Below are positions 29,370 through 38,503 of a DNA stretch of 63,528 nucleotides, one piece after another; the first letter of the stretch is position 1; the number at the start of each line of letters is the position of its first letter. The notes under the pieces were generated by a model, which was not told the DNA's origin, made no database searches, and saw only the letters and a list, made by a program, of their open reading frames with translations. This DNA comes from Clostridium sp. SM-530-WT-3G (GTDB lineage Bacteria; Bacillota; Clostridia; Clostridiales; Clostridiaceae): the NCBI RefSeq assembly GCF_012843905.1, contig NZ_JABAGC010000014.1, positions 1-63,528 of the forward strand, written 5' to 3'. The position numbers were made by a program, and so were the translations under genes.

Positions 29370-29397
29370 ATTATAACAAATCGAAATAAATTGTCAA
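29370..29397 (-). promoter_or_regulatory. Promoter of the aro leader and operon
   Basis: Minus strand: perfect TTGACA (29397-29392), 16-bp spacer, perfect TATAAT (29375-29370). Transcription should start near 29363, about 33 nt before the leader ATG. The rest of the spacer up to 29589 is AT-rich, with only a small AATTATAAA/TTTATAATT palindrome at 29508-29527. Confidence 0.8.
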
Positions 29398-29589
29398 TAT
29401 TCATTAACAATTTAATATCAAAATTTTATATTTTTTAATCATTTATCAATATTTTAGCTTTTTATTAAAATCACCACAAATAATTCATTAATAAATAATA
29501 AAGTGTTAATTATAAAAATTTATAATTCCTATAACATAACCTTACTTTTATAATATATATTTTTTATTTCTGGTTATTTAAATATTTTT

Positions 29590-31026
29590 CTATAAAATAG
29601 GTGATAATAACCTTATGATTGATTCCTTGATTTTTAAAATACCACTTCTACTTTCGTGCATTTCTTTAGTTATTTCATAACAATCTTCCATGTCTTTCAT
29701 AAATTGCTCTTCACCATTTTTAGCAACTCTATCATCATAAATAAATGCATTGACCTCAAAGTTTAATTTAAAACTTCTTATGTCCATATTAGCAGTTCCA
29801 ATACTCATAACAAGACTATCTGCTACCATTGTTTTAGCATGTATAAAACCTTTAGTGTAAGCATATACCTTTACGCCTGCTTCTAATAACTCTCCAATAT
29901 ATGAGCTTGCTGCCCATCCCATAAAGAAATGGTCTGGCTTACCTGGAATCATTATTCTTACGTCTGTTCCAGATAAAGCAGATATTTTTAAAGCTTCAAG
30001 CACTGGTGAATCTGGCACAAAATAAGGTGTTTCTAAATATACATTTTTCTTTGCATTATTAATTATTTTAATGTAAGCATTTCTTATGTATGGTTCCTCA
30101 TGGTCTGGCCCACTTGTAACAATCTGTATACCAATATCTCCTACTTTTTCTTTTTCCCTTATCATATACTTTCGATAACTTTCTATTACTTCTCCAGAAG
30201 CATAACACCAGTCCATCAGAAATCTTGCATTTAAATCATCTACTGATTCACCATTAATTCTTACATGAGTATCTCTCCAAAAGCCTATCTTTTTATCCCT
30301 ATTTATATATTCTTTTCCTACATTAAATCCACCTACATAACCATATTTACCATCAATAACAACTATTTTTCTATGATTTCTATAGTTGACACGAGTATTT
30401 AAATGAGGGATTATTCCTGGAAAAAACACAGCAAATTTTCCGCCTGCAGAAATATATTCTTTCAATGTTTTTTTAGTTAATTTCCTTGAGCCCATTGCAT
30501 CTGCAAGAAGTCTTACTTCTAACCCTTCTTGTGCCTTCTTAGTTAATTCCTCAATTATTTGTTGTCCTAATATATCTTTCTTGAAAATATAGTATTCAAT
30601 GTGTATATATTTTTTAGCATTTCTTATATCTTCTAAAAGTTGCTTAAATTTATCTTCACCGTTTACATATACGTCAATATCATTATTTATCCTATATTTT
30701 GATCCTGAATCATTAAAATTCATTTTTCTAAGATCAGAAAACTTTTCTCCCCCATCATGAGAAGATATACTAGATTCATGCATCATATCATTTAATATTT
30801 TTCTCTTTTTAGCATCACTTATTGTTTTTTCTTTGAATATTTTCTGTCTGCTTAAATTCTGACCGAACAATAAGTAAATTATAAATCCTATCCCTGGCAG
30901 CACAATTAGTATAAGTAACCATGCCCATGTTGTAGTTGGATCTTTTCTTTCAATAAAAATAAGCGAGAAAGAAAAGAATACATTTAATATTAAAACTATC
31001 AGACCTAAAGCTAATAGCAAATCCAT
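29590..31026 (-). CDS. cls: Cardiolipin synthase
   Basis: Phospholipase-D-family membrane enzyme that joins two phosphatidylglycerol molecules. 478 residues. Two N-terminal transmembrane helices (about 3-22 and 34-54) with the usual RKDPTTTWAWLLIL segment, and two HKD motifs (NHRKIVVIDG in the middle, IHAKTMVAD in the C-terminal half). Start follows AAGGAAGTGATGGG. Monocistronic; it lies upstream of the aro leader on the same strand but the aro promoter is separate. Confidence 0.92.
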   Translation of the reverse strand: MDLLLALGLIVLILNVFFSFSLIFIERKDPTTTWAWLLILIVLPGIGFIIYLLFGQNLSRQKIFKEKTISDAKKRKILNDMMHESSISSHDGGEKFSDLRKMNFNDSGSKYRINNDIDVYVNGEDKFKQLLEDIRNAKKYIHIEYYIFKKDILGQQIIEELTKKAQEGLEVRLLADAMGSRKLTKKTLKEYISAGGKFAVFFPGIIPHLNTRVNYRNHRKIVVIDGKYGYVGGFNVGKEYINRDKKIGFWRDTHVRINGESVDDLNARFLMDWCYASGEVIESYRKYMIREKEKVGDIGIQIVTSGPDHEEPYIRNAYIKIINNAKKNVYLETPYFVPDSPVLEALKISALSGTDVRIMIPGKPDHFFMGWAASSYIGELLEAGVKVYAYTKGFIHAKTMVADSLVMSIGTANMDIRSFKLNFEVNAFIYDDRVAKNGEEQFMKDMEDCYEITKEMHESRSGILKIKESIIRLLSPIL

Positions 31027-31218
31027 CCCATCACTTCCTTTGTTAGTAATTTATAAATCCTAATATTCCTCTTATACTCGTATATATTAATATTCTTTAA
31101 TATATCATATAATTCTCATTTTATCATATTATGTTTAAAATAAATTTTAACATTTTCTAAACATAATATAGCCCTTATATCTTCTATTATAATTTGTAGT
31201 TTTATACTACTTGAATTC

Positions 31219-31247
31219 TTGATTTATTAACAATTTTAATATATAAT
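31219..31247 (+). promoter_or_regulatory. Promoter of the leuS T-box transcript
   Basis: TTGATT (31219-31224), 17 bp, perfect TATAAT (31242-31247), just before the T-box leader. Predicted start near 31254. Bases 31027-31218 hold no gene. Confidence 0.7.
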
Positions 31248-31253
31248 AGTTCT

Positions 31254-31493
31254 AAAATTGTATAAAAGCATTGAATAGAAGTAGTAGTAATATTTATATC
31301 TTAAGAGAGTTATTGGCTGGTGTGAAATAACGTTATATTATTATGAACTTGTCTAGGAGCTTATCTGCCTAAGAAACAGATACGGTAAACCCGTTAAAGT
31401 ATTAAGTGAAAAGAATTTGTTATAATTCTTTTAATAAGAGTGGTACCACGGAAACTATGCTTTCGTCTCTTAATAGAGATGAGGGCTTTTTTT
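31254..31493 (+). ncRNA. T-box leader of leuS (Leu, CUU specifier)
   Basis: Stem I distal-loop signature AGAGAG...GGCTGGTGTGAAA (31304-31328 region), a specifier context GAA-CTT-GTC with leucine codon CTT at 31348-31350, and the T-box bulge AGTGGTACCACGG (31439-31451). The terminator is a 12-bp wobble-containing stem 31459-31470 / 31475-31486 followed by seven T. It senses uncharged tRNA-Leu and allows read-through. The leader ends 165 bp before leuS because a repeat element lies between them. Confidence 0.92.
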
Positions 31494-31506
31494 ATACAAA
31501 AATAAG

Positions 31507-31640
31507 CTCAGTTAACAATTTGCAATAAGTGAAAAAATGCTTCAATAAAATAGAATTTCTATTTATAAAATTAAAAATTCATATATTGTTGACCAATTTT
31601 ATATTAATTGTTAACTTTTATTTGCTAACTATTAACTGAA
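31507..31640. repeat. 134-bp inverted heptamer-array element between T-box and leuS
   Basis: Left arm CAGTTAA CAATTTG CAATAAG (31509-31529) and right arm TTAATTG TTAACTT TTATTTG CTAACTA TTAACTG AA (31604-31640). A central perfect hairpin AAATAGAA t TTCTATTT lies at 31548-31564. Size and plan match the 8601-8740 element in the arg operon. The right end abuts the leuS ribosome binding site (TTTGGAGG). Confidence 0.65.
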
Positions 31641-31657
31641 ATATTTGGAGGTTTAAA

Positions 31658-34108
31658 ATGGGAAATTACAGTACTAAAATCGATGAAAAATGGCAAAAGA
31701 TTTGGGAAGAAAATGAAACTTACAAATTTGACCCTACAAACTTAGATAAGAAGCTTTATACTCTTGAAATGTTCTCTTATCCATCAGGAGCTCAATTACA
31801 TGCTGGCCACTGGTTTAACTATGGTCCAACAGATTCATGGGCTAGATTTAAAAGAATGCAAGGATACAACGTATTCCAACCAATGGGATTCGATGCATTT
31901 GGCTTACCAGCAGAAAATTATGCAATAAAGACTGGCATTCATCCACAAGACTCAACATTAAAGAACATTGAAACAATGGAAAAACAATTAAAATCTATGG
32001 GTGCAATGTTTAACTGGGAAAATGAAATAATCACTTGTCTTCCTGATTACTACAAATGGACTCAATGGTTATTCTTAAAATTATATGAAAAAGGATTAGC
32101 TTATAGAAAGAAAGCTCCAGTAAATTGGTGTCCATCTTGTAACACAGTTTTAGCTAACGAACAAGTTGTTGATGGTGAATGTGAAAGATGTGGAACTGTT
32201 GTTACTAAAAAGGACTTAACTCAATGGTTCTTCAAAATTACTGATTATGCTGATGAATTATTAGATATGATTGATGGCTTAGATTGGCCTGAAAAAACTA
32301 AAGCAATGCAAAAACACTGGATCGGAAGATCTTATGGTGCTCAAGTTACATTCAAGGTTAAAGATTCAGATTTATCATTTGATGTATTTACAACAAGAGT
32401 TGATACTTTAAATGGTGTAAGCTATGTTGTTTTAGCTCCAGAAAATAAATTAGTAGATGAATTAACACTTCCTGAATATAAAGAAGCTGTTGAAAAATAC
32501 AAAGAAGAAGCTGCTAAGCAAACTGATATTGAAAGACAATCTTCTTCTAAAGAAAAGACTGGTGTATTCACTGGTTCATATGCAATAAACCCTATTAACG
32601 GTAAAGTAGTTCCAATATGGATTGCTGATTATGTATTAGCTACATATGGTACAGGATGCGTTATGGCTGTTCCTGCCCATGATGAAAGAGACTTTGCTTT
32701 CGCAACTAAATTCGAATTACCAATTCAAAGAGTTATAACTGATAAAGTTGGAAATGAACCTGAATTACCATTCTGTGAACATGGTATCTTAGTTAACTCA
32801 GGAAAATTTGATGGATTAACTACTGATGAAGCTAAAAAGGCTATCGTAGAAGAATTAGAAAAAGATAAACTTGGTGCTATGAAGGTTAACTTCAGATTAA
32901 GAGACTGGCTTGTATCTAGACAAAGATATTGGGGAGCTCCAATTCCAGTAATCTACTGTGATGATTGCGGAATAGTTCCAGTTCCAGAAAAGGATCTTCC
33001 TGTTAAATTACCATACAATGTAGAATTTACTCCAGACGGAAAATCTCCATTAGCAAAATGTGAAGAATTCGTTAATACAACTTGCCCTTGCTGTGGTAAA
33101 CCTGCAAAGAGAGAAGTTGATACATTAGATACTTTTGTATGCTCTTCATGGTACTATTTAAGATATCCAGACAATAAAAATGATAAAGAAGCATTTAACC
33201 CAGAACTAATTAATAAGATTCTTCCTGTTGATAAATATGTTGGTGGTCCAGAACATGCATGTATGCACTTATTATATGCAAGATTCATCACTAAAGCATT
33301 AAGAGATATGGGATACTTAAACTTTGATGAACCATTTAAGAGTTTAACTCACCAAGGATTAATTCTTGGACCAGATGGACTTAAAATGAGTAAATCAAAA
33401 GGAAACACTATCTCTCCAGATGACTACATTAAACAATACGGCGCTGACGTATTCAGAATGTACTTAATGTTTGGATTTGCATACACTGAAGGTGGAGCTT
33501 GGAGTGATGACGGAATTAAGTCTGTATCTAAATTTGTTGACAGAATAGAGAGACTTTTTGAAACTTCAAGAGATGTTATAAATTCTACTGAAAATACAAA
33601 AGCAACTATAGATGCAGCTGAAAAAGAATTAAACTTCTGGAAACACACTGCAATTAAAGGTGTTACTGAAGATACAGATAAAATGCAATTTAACACAGCC
33701 ATAGCAAGACTTATGGAGCTTACTAATGCTCTTAATAAATATCTTCAAGAAGGTGTTAAGAATCCAGTATTCTTAAAGGAAACTATAACTGACTTTATTA
33801 AATTATTAGCACCATTTGCACCTCACTTTGCTGAAGAAGAATGGAGCTTACTTGGAAATACTACAAGTGTATTCAATGAAAGATTACCTAAATTTGACCC
33901 ATCTGCTTTAGTTAAAGATGAAGTTGAAATAGCTATCCAAGTTAATGGAAAAATCAAATCAAAAATCATGATTCCATCAAACTTAGATGAAGAAGGAATC
34001 AAAGCTGCTGCTCTTGAAAATGATAATATTAAAGAAGCTACTGCTGGTAAGAATATCGTAAAAGTTATTGTTATTAAAGGAAGACTTGTTAATATAGTTG
34101 TTAAATAA
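31658..34108 (+). CDS. leuS: Leucyl-tRNA synthetase
   Basis: Class I synthetase, 816 residues, bacterial Leu[10 protein letters not shown] (HIGH-type motif, residues about 48-55), the zinc-binding [22 protein letters not shown] segment, the editing domain with the TTRVDTL and [15 protein letters not shown] motifs, and KMSKSKGN in the C-terminal half ([12 protein letters not shown]). Start follows TTTGGAGG. Controlled by the T-box at 31254. Confidence 0.97.
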   Translation: MGNYSTKIDEKWQKIWEENETYKFDPTNLDKKLYTLEMFSYPSGAQLHAGHWFNYGPTDSWARFKRMQGYNVFQPMGFDAFGLPAENYAIKTGIHPQDSTLKNIETMEKQLKSMGAMFNWENEIITCLPDYYKWTQWLFLKLYEKGLAYRKKAPVNWCPSCNTVLANEQVVDGECERCGTVVTKKDLTQWFFKITDYADELLDMIDGLDWPEKTKAMQKHWIGRSYGAQVTFKVKDSDLSFDVFTTRVDTLNGVSYVVLAPENKLVDELTLPEYKEAVEKYKEEAAKQTDIERQSSSKEKTGVFTGSYAINPINGKVVPIWIADYVLATYGTGCVMAVPAHDERDFAFATKFELPIQRVITDKVGNEPELPFCEHGILVNSGKFDGLTTDEAKKAIVEELEKDKLGAMKVNFRLRDWLVSRQRYWGAPIPVIYCDDCGIVPVPEKDLPVKLPYNVEFTPDGKSPLAKCEEFVNTTCPCCGKPAKREVDTLDTFVCSSWYYLRYPDNKNDKEAFNPELINKILPVDKYVGGPEHACMHLLYARFITKALRDMGYLNFDEPFKSLTHQGLILGPDGLKMSKSKGNTISPDDYIKQYGADVFRMYLMFGFAYTEGGAWSDDGIKSVSKFVDRIERLFETSRDVINSTENTKATIDAAEKELNFWKHTAIKGVTEDTDKMQFNTAIARLMELTNALNKYLQEGVKNPVFLKETITDFIKLLAPFAPHFAEEEWSLLGNTTSVFNERLPKFDPSALVKDEVEIAIQVNGKIKSKIMIPSNLDEEGIKAAALENDNIKEATAGKNIVKVIVIKGRLVNIVVK

Positions 34109-34113
34109 GAGAA

Positions 34114-34150
34114 ACGGATACTGAAATCTCAGTATCCGTATTTATTTATC
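34114..34150 (+). terminator. leuS terminator
   Basis: Perfect 11-bp stem ACGGATACTGA (34114-34124) / TCAGTATCCGT (34129-34139), AATC loop, then ATTTATTTATC, right after the leuS stop. Confidence 0.85.
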
Positions 34151-34261
34151 TTAAAGCAATTCTCAGTATAGTTCTATATAATTTCCCTTTACTTATTATT
34201 AATAATTTTATTAATTATTGTGCATACTAAACTATGTAAAATAATCAAGGAGATGATATTA

Positions 34262-35083
34262 ATGTTTTTTGTAGATAGAGATAAGTGTATTGCTTGTATG
34301 CAATGTATAAAAGACTGTCCTACTGACGATATATATTTAAAGGATGGAAAAGCACATGTAAAAAATGAAGCCTGTATAAAATGTGGACATTGTGTAGCTA
34401 TATGTCCTGTTAAAGCTGTAGCTACTGATGACTATGACATGGATGAAGTAATTGAATTTGATAAAGAAACTTTTGAAATATCAGCTGAAAGACTTTTAAA
34501 TTATATAAAATTTAGAAGAAGTGTAAGACGCTTTAAAGATAAACCTGTAGAAAAAGAAAAGATTGAAAAAATCATTGAAGCCGGTAGATTTACTCAAACT
34601 GGAACTAATAGTCAAGATGTTAAATATATAGTTATTTCTGATAAGTTAGATGAACTTAAAGAAATGACTTATGAAATATTAAATAAAAAAGGGCAACATA
34701 TTTTAGATAATATGTCTCCTGAGCTAAAGCCTTTAGAAAGATATGCTAACTTATGGACTAAAATGTATTTTGCACATAAAGATGATCCAAAAAAGCATGA
34801 CAGGTTATTCTTTAATGCCCCTGTTGTTATACTAGTAACAGCTAAGGATGAATTAAATGGTGCTTTAGCTTCCTCAAATATGGAACTTATGGTTGATACA
34901 TTAGGTCTTGGAACTTTCTTCAATGGATTCTTCCAAGTAGCTGCTAAAGATAATAAAGAAATTATGGATTTCTTAAATATAAAAGATGAAAGAAAGCTAG
35001 TTACATGCATGGTAATAGGATACCCTAATGTAGTTTATAAACGAACTGTACCAAGAAAAAAAGCTGAAATAACATGGCTATAG
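34262..35083 (+). CDS. Ferredoxin-nitroreductase fusion protein
   Basis: About 273 residues. The N-terminal 2[4Fe-4S] ferredoxin domain (CIACMQCIKDCP and CIKCGHCVAICP, residues about 8-55) is followed by an FMN-binding nitroreductase domain (FRRSVRRFKDKPVEKEKIEKIIEAGRFTQTGTNSQD onward). Common in anaerobes; probably passes electrons from ferredoxin to an unknown acceptor. The ATG at 34262 after AAGGAGATGATATTA is preferred over the upstream start at 34220. Monocistronic, with a hairpin terminator after it. Confidence 0.88.
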   Translation: MFFVDRDKCIACMQCIKDCPTDDIYLKDGKAHVKNEACIKCGHCVAICPVKAVATDDYDMDEVIEFDKETFEISAERLLNYIKFRRSVRRFKDKPVEKEKIEKIIEAGRFTQTGTNSQDVKYIVISDKLDELKEMTYEILNKKGQHILDNMSPELKPLERYANLWTKMYFAHKDDPKKHDRLFFNAPVVILVTAKDELNGALASSNMELMVDTLGLGTFFNGFFQVAAKDNKEIMDFLNIKDERKLVTCMVIGYPNVVYKRTVPRKKAEITWL

Positions 35084-35105
35084 TAAAATAGATTACATAA
35101 GATAA

Positions 35106-35153
35106 AAAATCTGTTACTAAACTATATACTATGATTGTTTAATAACAGATTTT
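35106..35153. terminator. Terminator after the nitroreductase gene
   Basis: AAAATCTGTTACTAAAC (35106-35122) / GTTTAATAACAGATTTT (35137-35153), 16 of 17 paired, flanked by A-run and T-run. It can serve both this gene and the convergent ABC permease remnant. Confidence 0.8.
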
Positions 35154-35172
35154 ATTCTATAAGATAATTTTA

Positions 35173-35752
35173 TTAGCTTCCTGCACTTTCATAAGATTTC
35201 ATTCCCATTATCCATATCTTATAAGCTATACATATTGAAACTATTGCAACTCCTATTGTAAGTAAAATTCCTATTTCAAACGACTCTCTCCCTAAAAAAT
35301 ATGCTGCTGGATAGTATCCTGTAAATATTAAATTCTATTCCAATTTTAGTAGAAGAATATATCGTAAGTATTACTCCAATTATTATTTCCCCTAACCCAT
35401 CTGGCTGTACACTCTCTGATATTACTTGAAAAAGTGGATTTATAGGTCTTAAAAGATATCTATCAAACTCTCCTTCTACTATTGTTTTCCATGAAAAAAT
35501 CCATAAATAATCTGTAAACACATGATCTATTCCCCTAGGTATCTGTGCCATGCCATATATAAATAATATTTCATAAAAAGACCATCCATCAAGCTTAGGA
35601 ATTGCCTTAAAAATAAGTTCAATAAATATTATTCCAGTACATTGCACAAGTAAAAATCCTATAAGTCCCAACACAAAACTTGCTCTATATTCAATAAGTA
35701 CTTTTACATACTGCTGAAAAAATTTTTTATATAGTTTAATATATTTCATCAT
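35173..35752 (-). pseudogene. ABC-2 type permease, internally deleted
   Basis: The first part (35752 to about 35310) encodes a membrane protein of the PF06182-type ABC-2 permease family up to TIYSSTKIGIEFNI, then meets a stop in frame at 35276. In the next frame the natural C-terminus continues: FTGYYPAAYFLG, then ESFEIGILLTIGVAIVSICIA, ending MGMKSYESAGS with stop at 35173. Intact relatives are about 260 residues; only about 190 are encoded here. Roughly 65 codons are therefore missing between the two parts, with a frame change. Same operon as the two genes below. Confidence 0.75.
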
Positions 35753-35756
35753 TTTA

Positions 35757-36575
35757 TCAGCCTCCTAATATAGTTAAATTTTTTATTAATGCTTTATACA
35801 TCTTTTTCCCAATAACTATCATTATAACAACCCATACTACCTGTTTTACTAACGCTAGATATAATTCTGTTCCATTAAGTTTTCCTAAAAATATCATACA
35901 TGGAGTAAATATTATTGACTTAAATGGAAAAAAGTCAAATATTTTTTGAATTAGTTGTGGAAAGAACACAAGAGGTATAAGCATTCCTGAAAACAGAGCT
36001 GTAACCGCCTCCATTATTTGACATACTCCCCACATATTAATCACCTTAAAAGTCAACAATCCCATTGAGTAATTATAGTAAAAATTAATAATGTATGATA
36101 ATACTAAGCTAATAAAATATAATATTATATTTAAAATTCCTGGATATTTCCCATACTTAATTGATAATATTAAAATTCCTATAAATCCCCAAATAAATAT
36201 TAAAACAAAACCATATATAGCACTTCCTAATCCTTCAAAAAACATTCTTTTTTCGTAACTTATAGGCTTTATTAAATTTGATGCAATAGACCCATTTCTA
36301 ACCTCTCTTGAAACTGTATTGCTCACTTCTGTACTAATCACTAGTTGTGTTAAAAAAGATAACAGGACATATATAATCATATCCTCATAATAAAATCCAT
36401 TTAATGTGCTATTAGACGAACTTCTATAAATTGCTTTCCATAGATAATAGGTTACTGCAATCATCATTGCATCGCCTAAAATAAACATTATAGTGTTTGC
36501 CTTATAGGCAAATTGCCTTTGTAACATATTTTTTGTAAAGGTAAAATATGATTTCATACTTGTCTTTCTATTCAC
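35757..36575 (-). CDS. ABC-2 type permease (PF06182-like)
   Basis: 272 residues with six predicted membrane segments (starting around residues 25, 62, 118, 148, 195 and 240) and the conserved VSREVRNGSIASNLIKPISYE region. Intact. GTG start at 36575 after AGAGG; an ATG lies six codons later. Relatives work with a second similar permease and an ATPase to export an unknown substrate. Here both partners are broken, so this gene is probably non-functional in its operon context. Confidence 0.78.
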   Translation of the reverse strand: MNRKTSMKSYFTFTKNMLQRQFAYKANTIMFILGDAMMIAVTYYLWKAIYRSSSNSTLNGFYYEDMIIYVLLSFLTQLVISTEVSNTVSREVRNGSIASNLIKPISYEKRMFFEGLGSAIYGFVLIFIWGFIGILILSIKYGKYPGILNIILYFISLVLSYIINFYYNYSMGLLTFKVINMWGVCQIMEAVTALFSGMLIPLVFFPQLIQKIFDFFPFKSIIFTPCMIFLGKLNGTELYLALVKQVVWVVIMIVIGKKMYKALIKNLTILGG

Positions 36576-36577
36576 AT

Positions 36578-36897
36578 TTATACCTCTTTTCTATAAATTT
36601 TTTTAATTATATCGTCAATACTTGTGTCCTTTAATGAAAAGTCAATAATTTTATATTTATTAATATAAAATTGAATAATATCTGTTGCAGATATTTTATT
36701 CTTATTAAAATTAACAACTATTTTTCCCTCTTCAAATTGTGTATTTATATCTTCTATACTTAAATTAAAGTATTCATTTATATCTTTACGAGATGTTACT
36801 CCATTTTGTTTTATTTGAATGATTTTATTGCCCCACTGAAGCCTGGATACTTTTTATTCATTTTAAATTCCTTGGTCAAATTCTCTACTCTAATCAA
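36578..36897 (-). pseudogene. ABC transporter ATPase, central part deleted
   Basis: TTG start at 36897 after GGAGGAG encodes LIRVENLTKEFKMNKKYPGFSGA, the normal N-terminus of an ABC-2 exporter ATPase. Within 30 codons the frame changes and the sequence jumps to a typical C-terminus (GNKIIQIKQNGVTSRKD onward, ending IKKIYRKEV, stop at 36578). Walker A, signature and Walker B motifs are all gone; about 200 codons are missing. The stop lies two bases before the permease start, as in intact operons of this kind. Confidence 0.75.
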
Positions 36898-37020
36898 AGC
36901 TTCTCCTCCCCCATTTAAAAATGTATTTAGTATAAGTAATCATATACAATAAGCTTATATCACTTCCATTTTTTGTATAAATCAATATGATTATATGCTT
37001 TTCGTAATTTATTCTAAATA

Positions 37021-37059
37021 AAAAAACTAATACAAGAAAAAATCTTCCTGTATTAGTTT
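37021..37059 (-). terminator. Terminator of the methyltransferase-like gene
   Basis: Minus strand: AAACTAATACA (37059-37049) / TGTATTAGTTT (37034-37024), then TTT and TTTATTT. Lies 42 bp past the stop at 37101. Confidence 0.8.
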
Positions 37060-37100
37060 CTTTATATTATCTCTAAAATTTTATATGTACCCTAAAACTT

Positions 37101-37847
37101 TTAATCTGCATTTAATACTTCTTTAAATTTTGCAAGTATTCTGCTTACCTTCTTTTCTCCTAGCGGTTTATAATATTCAATATACCCAGATGACTCTAGC
37201 TTTTCATATAAATTTTTGCACATTTCAACCCAGTTTTCAGGTATAAATACCCACAATAATTCCTCATAACTACAGCTTAACAAAAAGTGTTCCATTCCCC
37301 AAAATGAATATTCTTCAATATTATGTATTTCATTAAATTTTTTATAATCTTCAACAACCTTAGAAGTTAACTTATAGTTGTATATGTCAACAAAGAAAAA
37401 ATCAAATGTTTCTCTTTCTGCTTTAAATGCATCACCTTGAATAATTTTAATTTTATCATTCTTCTCAAAATTTTCATTATACATTTGTATTATTTCGCTG
37501 CTTATTTCATAAACTACTACTTCTTCAACATTACTTTTACTTGCAATTTCCTGTGCAGTATATCCTAATCCAAGTCCTACGATTCCAACTTTACCTTTTG
37601 CAAAGTTTATAGCTTCATAGTCTCCTTGAATTTCTCTAAGATCTAATTTCATTATACATTTGTCATTTTGTTGAAGTTCAACAACATCCATATCATAATT
37701 TTCTTTTTCACTATACATATACCCTTTAAATTTTGCTTTTGGTATGCTACTTTTTACAATTTTATAATTTCCACAACTTCTTTCACATATTATATCTCTA
37801 TACTTATCTATTTCTTTAAATAAGAAGTCCTTATTATACGGTTTCAT
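37101..37847 (-). CDS. Class I SAM-dependent methyltransferase-like / spermidine-synthase-like protein
   Basis: 248 residues. Rossmann motif I VGIVGLGLGYTAQEIA, then VEEVVVYEIS (acidic motif II) and IKIIQGDAF (motif III) match class I methyltransferases or spermidine synthase-type folds. Substrate unknown. N-terminal 70 residues form a beta-rich segment as in spermidine synthase relatives. No neighbour suggests a pathway. Monocistronic. Confidence 0.65.
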   Translation of the reverse strand: MKPYNKDFLFKEIDKYRDIICERSCGNYKIVKSSIPKAKFKGYMYSEKENYDMDVVELQQNDKCIMKLDLREIQGDYEAINFAKGKVGIVGLGLGYTAQEIASKSNVEEVVVYEISSEIIQMYNENFEKNDKIKIIQGDAFKAERETFDFFFVDIYNYKLTSKVVEDYKKFNEIHNIEEYSFWGMEHFLLSCSYEELLWVFIPENWVEMCKNLYEKLESSGYIEYYKPLGEKKVSRILAKFKEVLNAD

Positions 37848-38014
37848 AAATAATTGCTCCTTTATTAATCTTTCTTATGCTTACAATTTCTATATTCCCT
37901 AATTATCAATTATAACATACATATATATTCTGTGTAATTTTTCTAATAATTTATACTTTATTCATATATATCTAAGACATTTTTTGACTATCGATTAAAT
38001 CCGACTAAAACACT

Positions 38015-38043
38015 TTGATATTTTTAAAATCATATGATATACT
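38015..38043 (+). promoter_or_regulatory. Promoter of the HesB-like gene
   Basis: TTGATA (38015-38020), 17 bp, TATACT (38038-38043), 47 bp before the ATG at 38090. Confidence 0.65.
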
Positions 38044-38089
38044 AAAATAAGTGACATTGTCATTGAATTTATATAAAGTAGGTGTTTTT

Positions 38090-38419
38090 ATGAAAAAAAT
38101 TACTATAAGTGAAGAAGCTTATAATGAATTTAAAGCTTTTTTAGAAGAAAATAAAATAACTGATTTTAATATTAGAATAAATTTCGCTGGTTATGCATGT
38201 AGCGGTCCAATATTTAACATATCTATTTCAGAAGGAACTGATGATGATGTTATTGAAACTGTTAATGACATAAACTTTATTATAGAAGAATCATTAATAG
38301 ATCAGTTTGGTGGATTTATCATATTATCTTCTGAAGAAAATGAAGGTAATGGATTAAGCTTAAAACCAGTAATAGCTCCAGAAGGTGGCTGTGGTGGTTC
38401 TTGTAGTGGATGCCACTAA
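38090..38419 (+). CDS. HesB/IscA-like protein (cysteine form of the HesB-like selenoprotein family)
   Basis: 109 residues from the ATG at 38090 after AAGTAGGTG. HesB/IscA-like fold with cysteines at YACSGP and a C-terminal GGCGGSCSGCH cluster. Clostridia carry a HesB-like family in which the central position can be selenocysteine; here it is encoded as an ordinary Cys codon (TGT), so no Sec insertion is needed. Probable role in Fe-S or metal handling, unproven. Single-gene unit with its own promoter and terminator. Confidence 0.78.
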   Translation: MKKITISEEAYNEFKAFLEENKITDFNIRINFAGYACSGPIFNISISEGTDDDVIETVNDINFIIEESLIDQFGGFIILSSEENEGNGLSLKPVIAPEGGCGGSCSGCH

Positions 38420-38455
38420 TACTACAACTAATCGTTAAATAATATAATTTATTCA

Positions 38456-38497
38456 TAAAAAAACTGCTGTATATCAATTTATTCAGCAGCTTTTTTT
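38456..38497. terminator. Bidirectional terminator after the HesB-like gene
   Basis: CTGCTG (38464-38469) / CAGCAG (38484-38489) flanked by A-run (38456-38463) and T-run (38491-38497), between two convergent genes. Confidence 0.8.
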
Positions 38498-38503
38498 ATT
38501 CTT

